A stretch of DNA of 64,000 nucleotides from Chondrocystis sp. NIES-4102 (GTDB taxonomy: Bacteria; Cyanobacteriota; Cyanobacteriia; Cyanobacteriales; Xenococcaceae): contig AP018281.1 in NCBI GenBank assembly GCA_002368355.1, positions 2,108,001-2,172,000 of the forward strand. Direction: 5' to 3'. Shown piece after piece: positions 10,109-19,314 of this stretch. The notes beneath the pieces are model-generated. The model was not told the DNA's origin, ran no database searches, and saw only the letters and a list, made by a program, of their open reading frames with translations. Made by a program: the position numbers and the translations under genes. Each line of letters opens with the position of its first letter. Positions within the stretch are counted from its first letter, which is position 1.

Positions 10109-10474
10109 ATGTCGTTTAAGAATAATCTTTTACCTACAGAAATTATCTTGACTCCCGCACGCCAATGTATCGGCAAAATAAATCTAGATCGTCAATTACA
10201 ACCAGGTAATTATATGGATTTTGAGGGGAAAACCTATGCTATTCTGGAGCGACATCATTTTTATCAATATCGTGTTGGAGGGTATAGATTTGATAAAGCT
10301 ACCCTTCATGTTCAAGAGTCATCTAGACCTGAAGAAACTACTTTAATCGGCGATCGCTATATAATTGGTAATGCTAGTTGTCGCTTTAATGCTCGATCTG
10401 AAATTATGCGTTGTGCGGTTAATCCAGAAGGTCCTTGTGCTGGATGTCGTTATTTTGAGCCTATTCTTAAGTAA
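10109..10474 (+). CDS. DUF6464-family protein with a Cys cluster
   Basis: 121 residues, soluble, of a conserved cyanobacterial family that I recall as DUF6464. The N-terminal ~90 residues include a beta-rich segment (NYMDFEGKTYAILERHHFYQ). The C-terminus carries four Cys in the pattern NASCRF, MRCAV, GPCAGCRYFE, which could bind a metal or form disulfides. Function is unknown. The gene is divergent from the orphan adaptor gene and is followed by a copy of the dispersed repeat. The ATG at 10109 fits. Confidence 0.8.
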   Translation: MSFKNNLLPTEIILTPARQCIGKINLDRQLQPGNYMDFEGKTYAILERHHFYQYRVGGYRFDKATLHVQESSRPEETTLIGDRYIIGNASCRFNARSEIMRCAVNPEGPCAGCRYFEPILK

Positions 10475-10511
10475 TATGAATTACCAAAAAGAATGCTAGG
10501 AATTTATAAGG

Positions 10512-10573
10512 AGTCAGGAGTCTGAAAAAATCTACTACCTACATTGTCCCCTTGTGGGATTACTTACTACCTA
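10512..10573. repeat. Dispersed repeat copy (minus orientation)
   Basis: Contains one copy, on the minus strand, of the 25-bp unit (CATTGTCCCCTTGTGGGATT at 10542-10561), flanked by GTCAGGAGT heptamer fragments and CTACTACCTAC stretches. It lies between the convergent DUF6464 gene and the coiled-coil gene at 10656. Confidence 0.8.
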
Positions 10574-10655
10574 AAAACCGTTCTATTTGTAGCCAACATT
10601 TAAATAATTCATATAACAATATCACAGATTAGTTGGTTTTAATATTAAGAACTAA

Positions 10656-11453
10656 TTAAACTCTTAATAATTTAATTCTGCGTTGAAGATGAATATTATC
10701 CTGCTCAAGTAATTTATTTTGACACTGAAGTAAATTGATTTTTTGTTGCGCTTTTTTAAATAGTCTTTGACAGGTTTGTAAACTTTTATTGTTTTGGGCA
10801 ATTTTTTGTCTAGCGGTTTGCTCTTGGATAAATTGAGCAATCAACCATTTATATTTTAGTTGTAATGTTTGTAAACCTTGATGCAATTCGGTTTGTAAGC
10901 TTTGAATTTGGCGATCGCTTAGTTCTAATTGTGCTTTTAATTTAGCAATTTCGAGGTTTTGCTGTGTAATTATGGCTTCTTTTTGTAGCAATATTTCACT
11001 TTTTATAGCAACTATTTCATCTCGACATTGAGTTTTAATTGTTGCCACTTCTTGCTTTTGATCTGCAATAATTTGTTTAAGTTTTTTTATTTCTGCCTGT
11101 TGTTGTTCGGCGGTTAATTTTTTTTGATCTATTATGGTTTGATAACTATTTTGTATCCATTCATGTTGTTTTTTAAAAGCTCTTCTAGTGGCTTCATATT
11201 TAATTGTATTGAGGATGGCTTCTTTTAAATATCCTTCATGTTCATTTTTTATTTTAACTAATAATAGATCGTAATTAGTTGCGAGATGACGTAACTCATC
11301 ACAATTAGCTTGAATATAATTAACTAACTGCTCACTTTTAGAATCCACTAGATAAGCACTGTAACCTTCCCCTTTAGGAGAAAAACAGATTATTTGATCT
11401 TTCCAATTCTGAATTATTTCTTGTAAACTCCATCTAGTTTTAGTTAGATTCAT
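10656..11453 (-). CDS. Coiled-coil protein of unknown function
   Basis: 265 residues without signal peptide or membrane helix. The first ~90 residues are mixed (FSPKGEGYSAYLVDSKSEQLVNY). From about residue 95 to the end the protein is almost continuously Gln/Lys/Glu/Leu-rich with heptad spacing, which predicts a long coiled coil. It is the third gene of a minus-strand set behind the J-domain/WD40 gene and the 216-residue gene, 89 bases after the latter. I do not recognise the family. A scaffold role in the same assembly as the WD40 protein is only an inference from the neighbourhood. Confidence 0.7.
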   Translation of the reverse strand: MNLTKTRWSLQEIIQNWKDQIICFSPKGEGYSAYLVDSKSEQLVNYIQANCDELRHLATNYDLLLVKIKNEHEGYLKEAILNTIKYEATRRAFKKQHEWIQNSYQTIIDQKKLTAEQQQAEIKKLKQIIADQKQEVATIKTQCRDEIVAIKSEILLQKEAIITQQNLEIAKLKAQLELSDRQIQSLQTELHQGLQTLQLKYKWLIAQFIQEQTARQKIAQNNKSLQTCQRLFKKAQQKINLLQCQNKLLEQDNIHLQRRIKLLRV

Positions 11454-11542
11454 GAGCAGTACCAGTATCTTATATTTTTTATTTAGATTTATTGTTCCCT
11501 ATTACTTTAAAGTAGTAACTAAAAGTAGGGATAATTTTTTCA

Positions 11543-12193
11543 TTAATCACAATAACTAGATTTCAATAATCGACTAAGATTATGCTGGGATAAAAATTGT
11601 TCTAACCAAGCCCTTTTTAACAAGTCTAAAGTTGAGGCGGATTTAAGATTATATTCCCATTGCGCGCCTTTCCAACAGCTAATATAACTAGCTAAATCAT
11701 CATAAGCTTCTTCGACTGCGGTTTCACCAGTTAATTGATGATATTGTTGTGTTTCGATAGCCGTAACTAAGGCTTTAATATCTTGTTGAAATTTTTCAAA
11801 CTCTTGATTATTTTTAGTAAGTTTATCAAGAAGATGTACACATTGCGACCAGGAGTTTTTAGATCTAAAATCGAATTGTTGATCTTTAATGATTGGGAAA
11901 GCTAATTTTAATTCGTAGAGATTATTCACTTGTGCCAGTTGGTAGGCTTTAGCTTTAATTATCTGTAAAGGAAATTTTTCAGGTGAGGTATATATTTCTA
12001 GAGACATAATTAAGTCTAGGTTTTGCAAACTTTGAATACTAGTTAATCTATTTAATTCATGTTGAGATAATCCTAATTGTAAACAACGTTGATATTCAGC
12101 CATTAAAATTAATTTAGGAGCATTTAATTGTAATTTTACTAATCCTGCTAATTGATATGGTTTTAACCTTTGCTGTAAAACTGTATATTGCAT
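11543..12193 (-). CDS. Hypothetical helical protein next to J-domain/WD40 gene
   Basis: 216 residues, mostly helical and soluble, with the opening MQYTVLQQRLKPYQLAGLVKLQ and Leu-rich segments throughout. No catalytic motif stands out. It starts 35 bases after the stop of the J-domain/TPR/WD40 gene on the same strand, so the two are probably co-transcribed and may work together. I do not recognise the family. Confidence 0.7.
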   Translation of the reverse strand: MQYTVLQQRLKPYQLAGLVKLQLNAPKLILMAEYQRCLQLGLSQHELNRLTSIQSLQNLDLIMSLEIYTSPEKFPLQIIKAKAYQLAQVNNLYELKLAFPIIKDQQFDFRSKNSWSQCVHLLDKLTKNNQEFEKFQQDIKALVTAIETQQYHQLTGETAVEEAYDDLASYISCWKGAQWEYNLKSASTLDLLKRAWLEQFLSQHNLSRLLKSSYCD

Positions 12194-12228
12194 TTATTTT
12201 AATTCTCCTATTTTAGAGTAATAAAAAA

Positions 12229-13749
12229 CTACCAGTTACATTGCCACAACTTAATTGTTTTGTCGCTACTACTACTAACTAAGGTCTGATAATCACAAGC
12301 GATCGCTATGCTATTAATTTTATTATTATGAGCTTGAATACTAGCTATTTCTTTACCTGTGGTTAGTTGCCAAAGTTTTATATTACTATCCCAACTACTA
12401 CTAATTATACTTCTGCCATCCTTACCAAAGACAACAGTAGATATGCGATCTTTATGACCTTCTAAAATATAAATTAGTTTACCTGTAGTTAGATCCCACA
12501 GTTTTATTTGATGATTATAACTACCTGTTGCAAGTAAATTGCCATCGGGGCTAAAAGCTATAGATAAAACACCTACTTCATTATTAATTGAACTAATAAT
12601 TTGACCTGTTTTAGTTTGTCTAATATTTATTTCTGGATCTAAACCACCACTGGTAAATAGTTGTCCGTCGGGGCTAACTGCTAAACAAGTTATCTCACTA
12701 GTTACTGTAATATTATTAATTTCCCTAGCTCGATTTATATCCCAAATTTTTAGACAACTATCTGCACCATAACTAAATAAAGTTTGATTGTCTGGACTAA
12801 TTTCTACTGCCAAAATACTACCCAGATGCCCATCACCATACCCACCAAAAGTTCTGATAATTTTTTTACTTCTTAAATCCCAAAAACGAATAGTTTGGTC
12901 TTGACTACCACTAATTAAAGTTTGACCAGTTTGACTGATAGTTAAGCAAGTAATTGGAGCGGTATGACCTGCTAAAATAGCTATAAGCTGACCCTTTTTT
13001 AAATCCCAAAGTTGAATTTTAGGCTCGTTACTAGCACTGGCAAATATTTGATTACTATAACTAATAGCTAAATGATTTATAGAATTGTCTAGTAAAATTT
13101 GATAGTAACACTGTAAAAAATCTTTATTTTGTTGTGATTTATTTATATTAGGATTTGTGGCAAAAGATTGCTTATAAATGTCCTCAAGTTTAGATACAGA
13201 TGGCTGATTTATAGTAGTATAAGGTTGCTGAGAAACACTATTAGATTTAGAGCCAGCTTGCTTACTTTTCTGATTTCTAACTTTAATTTGATGTATTTTT
13301 CTAAATTCCGCGTCAGCCTGATATTCGTAACCTAATTTAGATAAAATAAAACCCCGATATTGATAAGCTTCTAAAAAATCGGCATTTAATTTAATAGCTT
13401 TAGCAAAACTATTTAAAGCATCCTGATAATTTTGAGACTCTGCGTAAGCTACCCCTTGTTGATAGAAAAATTCGGGAGTACGTTGTTGCTTATTTACAGA
13501 GGGTTGAGAAGAATTAACATCTACATCTATAATATTATTGCTACCATTAGCCAAATAGTCTTTAATTGTGGCGTAGGCTTGATTAATCTTTTTAATCTCA
13601 ATTTCAGCCTTAGCTTTTAGCGCAGGATTATCAGTATAACGATCTGGATGCCAAATTTTTGCCAGGTTACGGTAAGCTTTTTTCGTCGCTTCGGGAGATG
13701 CTTTAGGTTGAATTCCTAGAATTGCATAACATTGGGAGATATTATTCAT
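12229..13749 (-). CDS. J-domain / TPR / seven-bladed WD40 fusion protein
   Basis: A 506-residue multidomain protein. Residues ~5-65 are a DnaJ domain with the HPD tripeptide intact at 34-36, so it should stimulate a DnaK-type Hsp70. Residues ~90-150 hold TPR-like helices (FYQQGVAYAESQNYQDALNSF). Residues ~225-506 carry seven WD40 blades, recognisable from the ends LWDLKKG, FWDLRSK, IWDINRA, NIRQTKTG, LWDLTTG, LWQLTTG and LWQCNW, enough to close one propeller. The zinc and C-terminal domains of canonical DnaJ are absent, so this is a type III J-protein. The propeller probably chooses the client. It heads a three-gene set. Confidence 0.9.
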   Translation of the reverse strand: MNNISQCYAILGIQPKASPEATKKAYRNLAKIWHPDRYTDNPALKAKAEIEIKKINQAYATIKDYLANGSNNIIDVDVNSSQPSVNKQQRTPEFFYQQGVAYAESQNYQDALNSFAKAIKLNADFLEAYQYRGFILSKLGYEYQADAEFRKIHQIKVRNQKSKQAGSKSNSVSQQPYTTINQPSVSKLEDIYKQSFATNPNINKSQQNKDFLQCYYQILLDNSINHLAISYSNQIFASASNEPKIQLWDLKKGQLIAILAGHTAPITCLTISQTGQTLISGSQDQTIRFWDLRSKKIIRTFGGYGDGHLGSILAVEISPDNQTLFSYGADSCLKIWDINRAREINNITVTSEITCLAVSPDGQLFTSGGLDPEINIRQTKTGQIISSINNEVGVLSIAFSPDGNLLATGSYNHQIKLWDLTTGKLIYILEGHKDRISTVVFGKDGRSIISSSWDSNIKLWQLTTGKEIASIQAHNNKINSIAIACDYQTLVSSSSDKTIKLWQCNW

Positions 13750-13994
13750 ATTTCAGGTTGAGATTTTGGCTATAATAATTTCTAAACTCAAGTGTTTTAT
13801 TAACCGAGCTTAACCTGAATTTTTAAGACTAGCTGCGATCGTGTAGCGTTACCTGCGGTAATTTAAATCATAATTAGCGATTATTTTAAGCAGGCGCAGA
13901 CAAAAATAGTTAAGAGATCCTAGGGAGATTAATAGCAAATTCTCAAACCGCAGATCATCTTAACTTCCTATTAAGCAACAAAATATATTTATTC

Positions 13995-15236
13995 CTATGT
14001 GGTGTATTCGGCGTTTATTTCCACATACTTATAAGTCAAATCACAACCCCAAGCAGTACTTTTACCCGAACCTACCCCAACATTAACAGTAATTAAGACA
14101 GTATCATCTTTTAAATATTCCCCAGCAGCAGCTTGCTTGAGATAATTACTAGCTGCCTGACGGTCAAAGTCTTGAGGCTGACCATTCTTCATCAATAATA
14201 TATCTCCCAGTTGAATAGTCAACTGATCTTGATGAAACTTAACTCCCGCCCTACCAGCAGCAGCAGCAATTCTACCCCAATTAGGATCGCGTCCAAAGAC
14301 AGCAGACTTAACTAGAGATGAGCTTACAATGGTTTTAGCTATTTGATTCGCAGCCTGATCATCTTGCGCACCTGATACTTGTACTTCTATTAAACAAGTT
14401 GCACCTTCCCCATCACGAGCGATCGCTTTAGCTAGATACTGACAAACTTCTGTAAGCATCGCTTCTAGTTTTCGAGCATTGGGACTATCATCGGTAATGG
14501 CTGTAGTCCGAGACTGTCCATTTGCTAAGGCGATTACTGAATCATTTGTACTGGTATCCCCATCAACGCTAATCTGATTAAAACTTTTATTAACAGCGCG
14601 TTTAAGCATCTCCTGCCACAAATTAGTGGAAACGGCAGCGTCACAAGTAATAAACCCTAGCATAGTTGCCATATTTGGCGCAATCATCCCCGATCCTTTA
14701 GCAATGCCACCAATACGCACAGGGCGATCTTCAATCATCGTTTCTAAAGCAATTTCCTTAATTACCAAATCAGTAGTAATAATTGCCTTGGCTGCATCTT
14801 CTCCCCCTTGTCCTGTAGCTTCTCTAACAATTAGAGGGATAGCTTGACGTAAAGCATCCATTTTAATTCTTTGTCCTATTACTCCCGTAGAAGCCAAAAG
14901 TACCTCTTCTTGAGCAATATTTAATACTTGGCTCAATAACTTAGCCGTGGTGATCGCATCCTCCCATCCAGCCTCCCCAGTAGCTGCATTAGCTTGTCCT
15001 GCATTACATAAAATTGCCCTAGCACTAGCTTTATTTTGTAGCAATTGACGACAATAATCTACACAAGCAGCACGCACTTGAGAAGTAGTAAATACCCCAG
15101 CAGCGATCGCTTCTGTTTCTGATAAAATTAACGCGAGATCTTTTGCCCCAGTCGATTTTAACCCTGCTGCAATTCCTGCTGCTCGAAAGCCTTTAGGTGC
15201 AGTTATTCCGCCATTAACTACCTGCCAGTCTGTCAT
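13995..15236 (-). CDS. argJ: Bifunctional glutamate N-acetyltransferase / amino-acid acetyltransferase
   Basis: 413 residues. ArgJ transfers the acetyl group from N-acetylornithine to glutamate, and in bifunctional forms also uses acetyl-CoA, in the cyclic arginine pathway. The protein autocleaves before the Thr of the conserved MATMLGF segment, here Thr191, giving alpha and beta chains that stay associated. Other family signatures present are KGSGMIAPNMATM and GRDPNWGRI. Length and the N-terminus VNGGITAPKGF match the family, which supports the ATG at 15236. It stands alone, with the dispersed repeat on its upstream side. Confidence 0.97.
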   Translation of the reverse strand: MTDWQVVNGGITAPKGFRAAGIAAGLKSTGAKDLALILSETEAIAAGVFTTSQVRAACVDYCRQLLQNKASARAILCNAGQANAATGEAGWEDAITTAKLLSQVLNIAQEEVLLASTGVIGQRIKMDALRQAIPLIVREATGQGGEDAAKAIITTDLVIKEIALETMIEDRPVRIGGIAKGSGMIAPNMATMLGFITCDAAVSTNLWQEMLKRAVNKSFNQISVDGDTSTNDSVIALANGQSRTTAITDDSPNARKLEAMLTEVCQYLAKAIARDGEGATCLIEVQVSGAQDDQAANQIAKTIVSSSLVKSAVFGRDPNWGRIAAAAGRAGVKFHQDQLTIQLGDILLMKNGQPQDFDRQAASNYLKQAAAGEYLKDDTVLITVNVGVGSGKSTAWGCDLTYKYVEINAEYTT

Positions 15237-15540
15237 TGGTATGCAATTATTTAAGATTTGGTTTAAAGCTGATTATACCAAGAGTCTTTATTTTGGTTTC
15301 AGTTGTTTTAAACTTTGTCTCTAACTAATATTAATTGACTCTTAGATAGTGTGGGGATGTTTTTTAGCTATTAGCTTTTAGATCCTCCTGACTCGCTACT
15401 CTCATTGTCCCCTTGTGGGATTACTCCTGTCTCCTGTCTCCTAATTACTACCTACTACCTAACTCCCAACTTGACTACTCCGCACAAATTCGTAATTTGT
15501 ATCATATAACTGTGGTAGATTGACATTAGCTTAAATTTAG
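15237..15540. repeat. Spacer holding a mosaic repeat copy (minus orientation)
   Basis: Between divergent argJ and the riboswitch. It reads, as the reverse complement of the module at 2.6 and 21.3 kb: TTTTTAGCTATTAGCTTTT (15361-15379), then CTCGCTACT, one 25-bp unit at 15402-15426, then CCTGTCTCCTGTCTCC and CTACTACCTACTACC (to about 15461). No gene is seen. The promoter for the riboswitch transcript presumably lies in the last ~70 bases, but I could not pick a convincing -10/-35. Confidence 0.8.
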
Positions 15541-15660
15541 ATCGGTTTTAATGAGGATCAGTCATTAAACGTAAGGGGGAAAGCCCAGTGAAAATCTGGC
15601 ACTGTCCCGCAACTGTGAAGAAGTTTGTCTTAAGACTCAAAAGTCAGAATGCCCACCGAT
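15541..15660 (+). promoter_or_regulatory. Cobalamin (AdoCbl-type) riboswitch
   Basis: The conserved cobalamin aptamer core is readable. There is a purine-rich AAGGGGGAAAGCCCAGTGAAA, then ATCTGGCACTGTCCCGCAACTGTGA, then the B12 box AGTCAGAATGCC at 15642-15653. The closing stem P1 pairs ATCGGT (15541-15546) with ACCGAT (15655-15660). It lies 290 bases before hupE on the same strand, so it probably represses hupE, and perhaps the GTPase behind it, when B12 is abundant. The expression platform between 15661 and 15950 was not resolved. Confidence 0.93.
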
Positions 15661-15950
15661 TTTGCAAGTCAGATCAATATCCTATCTGCGAGGTACAGAT
15701 TGTGTTAATTTTACAAAATGAGAATTATAGTTGTTTTATATCTACTCTACGAACAGTTAGTTTTTTAAAGTATTTATACAATCAATCAATCAAGTAATTG
15801 AGATTTCCTAATTAGTTTTCTATTTCAAAGCAAGTTAATCTATCACACCGTGCAAATTGGTCTAGGAAAAGATAATTATGCTGGGTGTAGAAGATCTAAT
15901 ACTGCTGTATTGAATTACATTGTGTCTAGTTTTCAGCGAATATAAATAAT

Positions 15951-16610
15951 ATGAAGAAAAATCAAGCGATCGCCAAATCCAATTCAGTAATCGTATATGG
16001 TTGCGTTGTGGTATTAATATTAGTTACTTTGGTGGCTAATATATCTCCTGCCTTAGCTCATCATGGAATGGGGGGAAAACTACCTAGTACTACTATGGAA
16101 GGATTGTTATCTGGTTTGGCACATCCTGTAATTGGTATTGATCATTTAGCGTTTGTGGTAGGTGTGGGGTTATTAGCCAGCTTGGGTAAAAGAATGGGAA
16201 TAATGATTCCCCTGTTTATTTTTAGTACAGCTATGGGGACAATAATTCACTTGCAAAACATTAATTTACCCATAGTAGAAATAGTTGTAGCTGCTTCAGT
16301 ATTGAGTGTGGGTATTTTTCTGGCGCAAGTTTATAGGGCAAATTTAAGTTATTTAGTTTTGCTAAGTGCGATCGCTGGTATATTTCATGGTTACGCCTAT
16401 GGAGAATCGATTATTGGGGCGCAAACCTCAGCAGTTGGGGCATATCTGCTAGGTTTTTGTCTAATGCAATTAGTAATTAGCGCGATCGCTTTTTATGTGG
16501 GTAAAAGAGTTATACAAAATAGTGTAACTACTCAATCACCCTTAAGTCTTGCAGGCTTGATTATTACTGGCGTTGGTTTGGCTTTCCTTTCTACTAGTTT
16601 TGTGGGTTAA
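15951..16610 (+). CDS. hupE: HupE/UreJ-family metal transporter, B12-regulated (probably cobalt)
   Basis: 219 residues with an N-terminal signal-like helix followed by about six membrane helices. The family signature is intact: His-rich AHHGMGGKL, then GLAHPVIGIDHLAFVVGVGLLA in the first core helix, and GIFHGYAYGE later. HupE/UreJ proteins move nickel or cobalt. The upstream cobalamin riboswitch argues for cobalt uptake supplying corrin synthesis, as comparative genomics has proposed for cyanobacterial riboswitch-linked HupE. A CobW GTPase follows after 59 bases, and the cobJ-cbiG gene is in the same window. Confidence 0.92.
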   Translation: MKKNQAIAKSNSVIVYGCVVVLILVTLVANISPALAHHGMGGKLPSTTMEGLLSGLAHPVIGIDHLAFVVGVGLLASLGKRMGIMIPLFIFSTAMGTIIHLQNINLPIVEIVVAASVLSVGIFLAQVYRANLSYLVLLSAIAGIFHGYAYGESIIGAQTSAVGAYLLGFCLMQLVISAIAFYVGKRVIQNSVTTQSPLSLAGLIITGVGLAFLSTSFVG

Positions 16611-16669
16611 GTTTAGCCTCCGCAGCAGCATGGCAATATCTATCTAATCAATTTTACTATTTATATATA

Positions 16670-17716
16670 ATGCACAAAATACCAGTTACCGTTATCTCAG
16701 GGTTTCTCGGCGCAGGAAAAACAACTTTAGTGCGTCATCTTTTACAAAATAATCAAGGGAGAAGAATTGCTGTATTAGTTAATGAATTCGGGGAAGTGGG
16801 AATTGATGGGGATTTATTGCGATCCTGTCAAATATGCGATGAGTCTGATAGTAGCAGTGATAATATTGTCGAACTTACTAATGGATGCTTGTGTTGCACC
16901 GTGCAGGAAGAATTTTATCCTGTAATGCAAGAATTACTTAAACGTCGGGATAAAATAGATTGTCTTTTAATTGAAACATCAGGTTTAGCCCTACCCAAAC
17001 CATTAATTCAAGCTTTTAGGTGGCCGACTATTCGCAACAGTGCTACTGTAGATGGAGTGGTGACGGTAGTTGATTGTTATGCTTTAGCTACAGGTAGATT
17101 AGTGGGTGATTTGGAAGCCTTAGAATCTCAAAGACAGGCAGATCCGAATTTAGAACATGAAACCCCCATAGAAGAATTATTTGAAGATCAATTAGCTTGT
17201 GCAGATTTAGTATTGCTAACAAAAACCGATTTAGTAGATGCGATCGCTTTAGATAAAGTTAAAACTTGGCTTAAGGAAGAAATACAACCAGGAGTAAAAA
17301 TAGTTACAGTTAGTCAAGGGGAAATTGACCCCAACTTACTTTTAGGTTTTAATGCTGCGGTGGAAGATAATTTAGATAGTCGTCATTCCCATCACGATCA
17401 TGAAGAAGAACATCAACACGATGATAATATTAATTCCGTAGAACTTATTTTAGACCAAGCTTTTGATCCTGAAGTTCTAATTGAACAATTAAAACAACTA
17501 CTCCAAACCCAAGAAATCTATCGAGTTAAAGGATTTATTAATGTTGCTAATAAACCCATGCGTTTAGTTTTACAAGGGGTTGGTAATCGTTTTGATACCT
17601 TTTACGATCGCTTGTGGAAAGTTAACGAAACCAGACAAACTCGTTTAGTTTTAATTGGAGAAAACTTAGATCGCCAGGTAGTAGAAAAGGCAATTAAACA
17701 ATATAGCTACACATAA
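16670..17716 (+). CDS. CobW/COG0523-family metallochaperone GTPase
   Basis: 348 residues of the G3E GTPase group. Walker A GFLGAGKT is at residues 11-18 and the metal-binding CxCC motif (GCLCC) at 73-76. The switch/Walker B segment IETSGLA and the base-recognition TKTD follow, then a His/Asp-rich metal-binding loop at 238-251, and a CobW C-terminal domain from about 260. These proteins deliver zinc, cobalt or other metals. The position right behind riboswitch-controlled hupE suggests cobalt delivery to corrin synthesis, though zinc-handling relatives look similar. Cytoplasmic. Confidence 0.93.
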   Translation: MHKIPVTVISGFLGAGKTTLVRHLLQNNQGRRIAVLVNEFGEVGIDGDLLRSCQICDESDSSSDNIVELTNGCLCCTVQEEFYPVMQELLKRRDKIDCLLIETSGLALPKPLIQAFRWPTIRNSATVDGVVTVVDCYALATGRLVGDLEALESQRQADPNLEHETPIEELFEDQLACADLVLLTKTDLVDAIALDKVKTWLKEEIQPGVKIVTVSQGEIDPNLLLGFNAAVEDNLDSRHSHHDHEEEHQHDDNINSVELILDQAFDPEVLIEQLKQLLQTQEIYRVKGFINVANKPMRLVLQGVGNRFDTFYDRLWKVNETRQTRLVLIGENLDRQVVEKAIKQYSYT

Positions 17717-17744
17717 TAAGCTGTTACGCATTTAAATTACTGGT

Positions 17745-17840
17745 TGAGAAAGGAGTCAGGAGTCAGGAGCGGTGCTGTGCTATGGGTACGGTTTCCATGA
17801 AGATCGCGAATGCACTCCTGAAGTCAGTAGTCTAGATAAG
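17745..17840. repeat. Heptamer repeat fragment
   Basis: A short GGAGTCAGGAGTCAGGAG stretch of the heptamer family used in the mosaic modules, followed by unrelated sequence up to the 3' end of the convergent binding-protein gene. There is no 25-bp unit here and no gene. Confidence 0.6.
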
Positions 17841-17899
17841 GGTTTCAATCTGATTTTCTAAAAGAATAGTATGCAATTTAAATACGCTATAAGCTTAGT

Positions 17900-19231
17900 T
17901 TAACGATTATTATCAAAGATCAAGTCTAATCGCTGCTGCGATCGCTCTAGTGCTTCTTTGGGAGTTTGTTTTCCTAATAAACTAGCTTCGATCGCCCTCC
18001 CTAAATTTTCTGAAACGCGAGTATATTGAGGGATGATCGGACGAGATCGCGCCCAGTGCATTTGTTCTAAAAATACTTTCAGTACAGGGTTAGCAGCGAC
18101 AAAACTTTGATATACCTCACTTTGCTGAGATTTAAGATTAACAGGTAAATATCCTGTACCCAATGCCCAAGTTGTTTGAAAATCCTCACTGAGAATATAT
18201 TCTAAAAATCTTAAACTAGCTTGTTGTCGTTTGGGAGTAGTTTTAAAGACAAATAAATTTTCGCCCCCAATTACCGCAGCAGGTTGTTTAGCAGCAGGAA
18301 TAGGAAACACATCATAATCAATGTTAGTACTTTTCAACTGTCCCAATGTCCAAGGGCCCGTAATCTGCATAGCTACTTTACCTGCTACAAAATTATCAAT
18401 TTCAAAACCTCGTCCAGGAGAAGACAAAATTGCTGTTTGATCGGCTAGTAAATCTGTTCCCAATTGCAAGGCTGCGATCGCACCATCATTAACTAAATTC
18501 GGCTTTCCTTGAGTAAGGATATCTCCCCCAGCACTATAAATAAAAGGTAGCCAACTAAAGACTGTCCATTCATCTTTACCCAGGGATAAAATGATTCCAT
18601 GTTGATCAAGGCGATCGTCATTATTAGTATCTATAGTAAGTTTTTTAGCTACTTGGCGTAATTGTGACCAAGTTTTCGGGTGATCAATAATTCCTGCTTG
18701 AGTAAATAAACTAGGGCGATAAAATACCGCAGCATTATTAGTAGCAAAAGGAACAGATACTATATGTCCATCTAACTGCATAGATTCCAGCATTGCAGGT
18801 TCTATTTGCGATTTTATAGCGGAATTATTTAGCCAATCTTCCAAGGGTAATAATGCGCCTAATTCGTACAATTTACCCGCAATTTGAGGCACAAACCAAA
18901 GGATATCAGGGGGTTGATTACTAATAGTTGAAGCAAAGATTTTGGGTAATTGGGTATCGGGTTGACCAATATATAATGCCTCTACTTTCAGATCAGGATT
19001 TTGTTGGTTAAACTTAGTAACTAATTTTTGAAAAATATCACGATTTTCGGGAGGGTTGATACCATGCCAAAAAGTTATAGTTGTTACTTGTTGATTATCT
19101 GATTGACTAAGGTTATTGCAACCTCCTAGTAATAGTAAACTGGAAATCCCCGAAATAATCAATAGTTTGGTAAACAGATAATAGTAATACTTGTAGTTAT
19201 TATTTATAAATTTATGCAGAAATATGAACAT
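17900..19231 (-). CDS. Extracellular solute-binding lipoprotein (sugar ABC transporter type)
   Basis: 443 residues. A hydrophobic N-terminal segment ends in a lipobox, LLLLGGCNN, so the mature protein is membrane-anchored in the periplasm. The body is a family 1 sugar-binding protein: TTITFWHGINPPENRDIFQKL at the start, LPLEDWL and GKVAMQITGPWTLGQL in the middle, and a closing helix with RPIIPQYTRVSENLGRAIEA. It captures a carbohydrate for an ABC importer. No permease or ATPase genes are nearby, so the partner must be elsewhere, as is common in cyanobacteria. Substrate is unknown. Confidence 0.92.
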   Translation of the reverse strand: MFIFLHKFINNNYKYYYYLFTKLLIISGISSLLLLGGCNNLSQSDNQQVTTITFWHGINPPENRDIFQKLVTKFNQQNPDLKVEALYIGQPDTQLPKIFASTISNQPPDILWFVPQIAGKLYELGALLPLEDWLNNSAIKSQIEPAMLESMQLDGHIVSVPFATNNAAVFYRPSLFTQAGIIDHPKTWSQLRQVAKKLTIDTNNDDRLDQHGIILSLGKDEWTVFSWLPFIYSAGGDILTQGKPNLVNDGAIAALQLGTDLLADQTAILSSPGRGFEIDNFVAGKVAMQITGPWTLGQLKSTNIDYDVFPIPAAKQPAAVIGGENLFVFKTTPKRQQASLRFLEYILSEDFQTTWALGTGYLPVNLKSQQSEVYQSFVAANPVLKVFLEQMHWARSRPIIPQYTRVSENLGRAIEASLLGKQTPKEALERSQQRLDLIFDNNR

Positions 19232-19314
19232 AAAATCAATTTAAGTTTTGCTGATAGGTTTTATCTCAAATCCAATCTTTCAGGTGACTATAAAATAGGA
19301 TAAGCTTACAAGAA

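Noticed and set aside
15588-15797. 69-codon ORF
   Set aside because: It lies over the cobalamin riboswitch and its leader and does not look like a protein.
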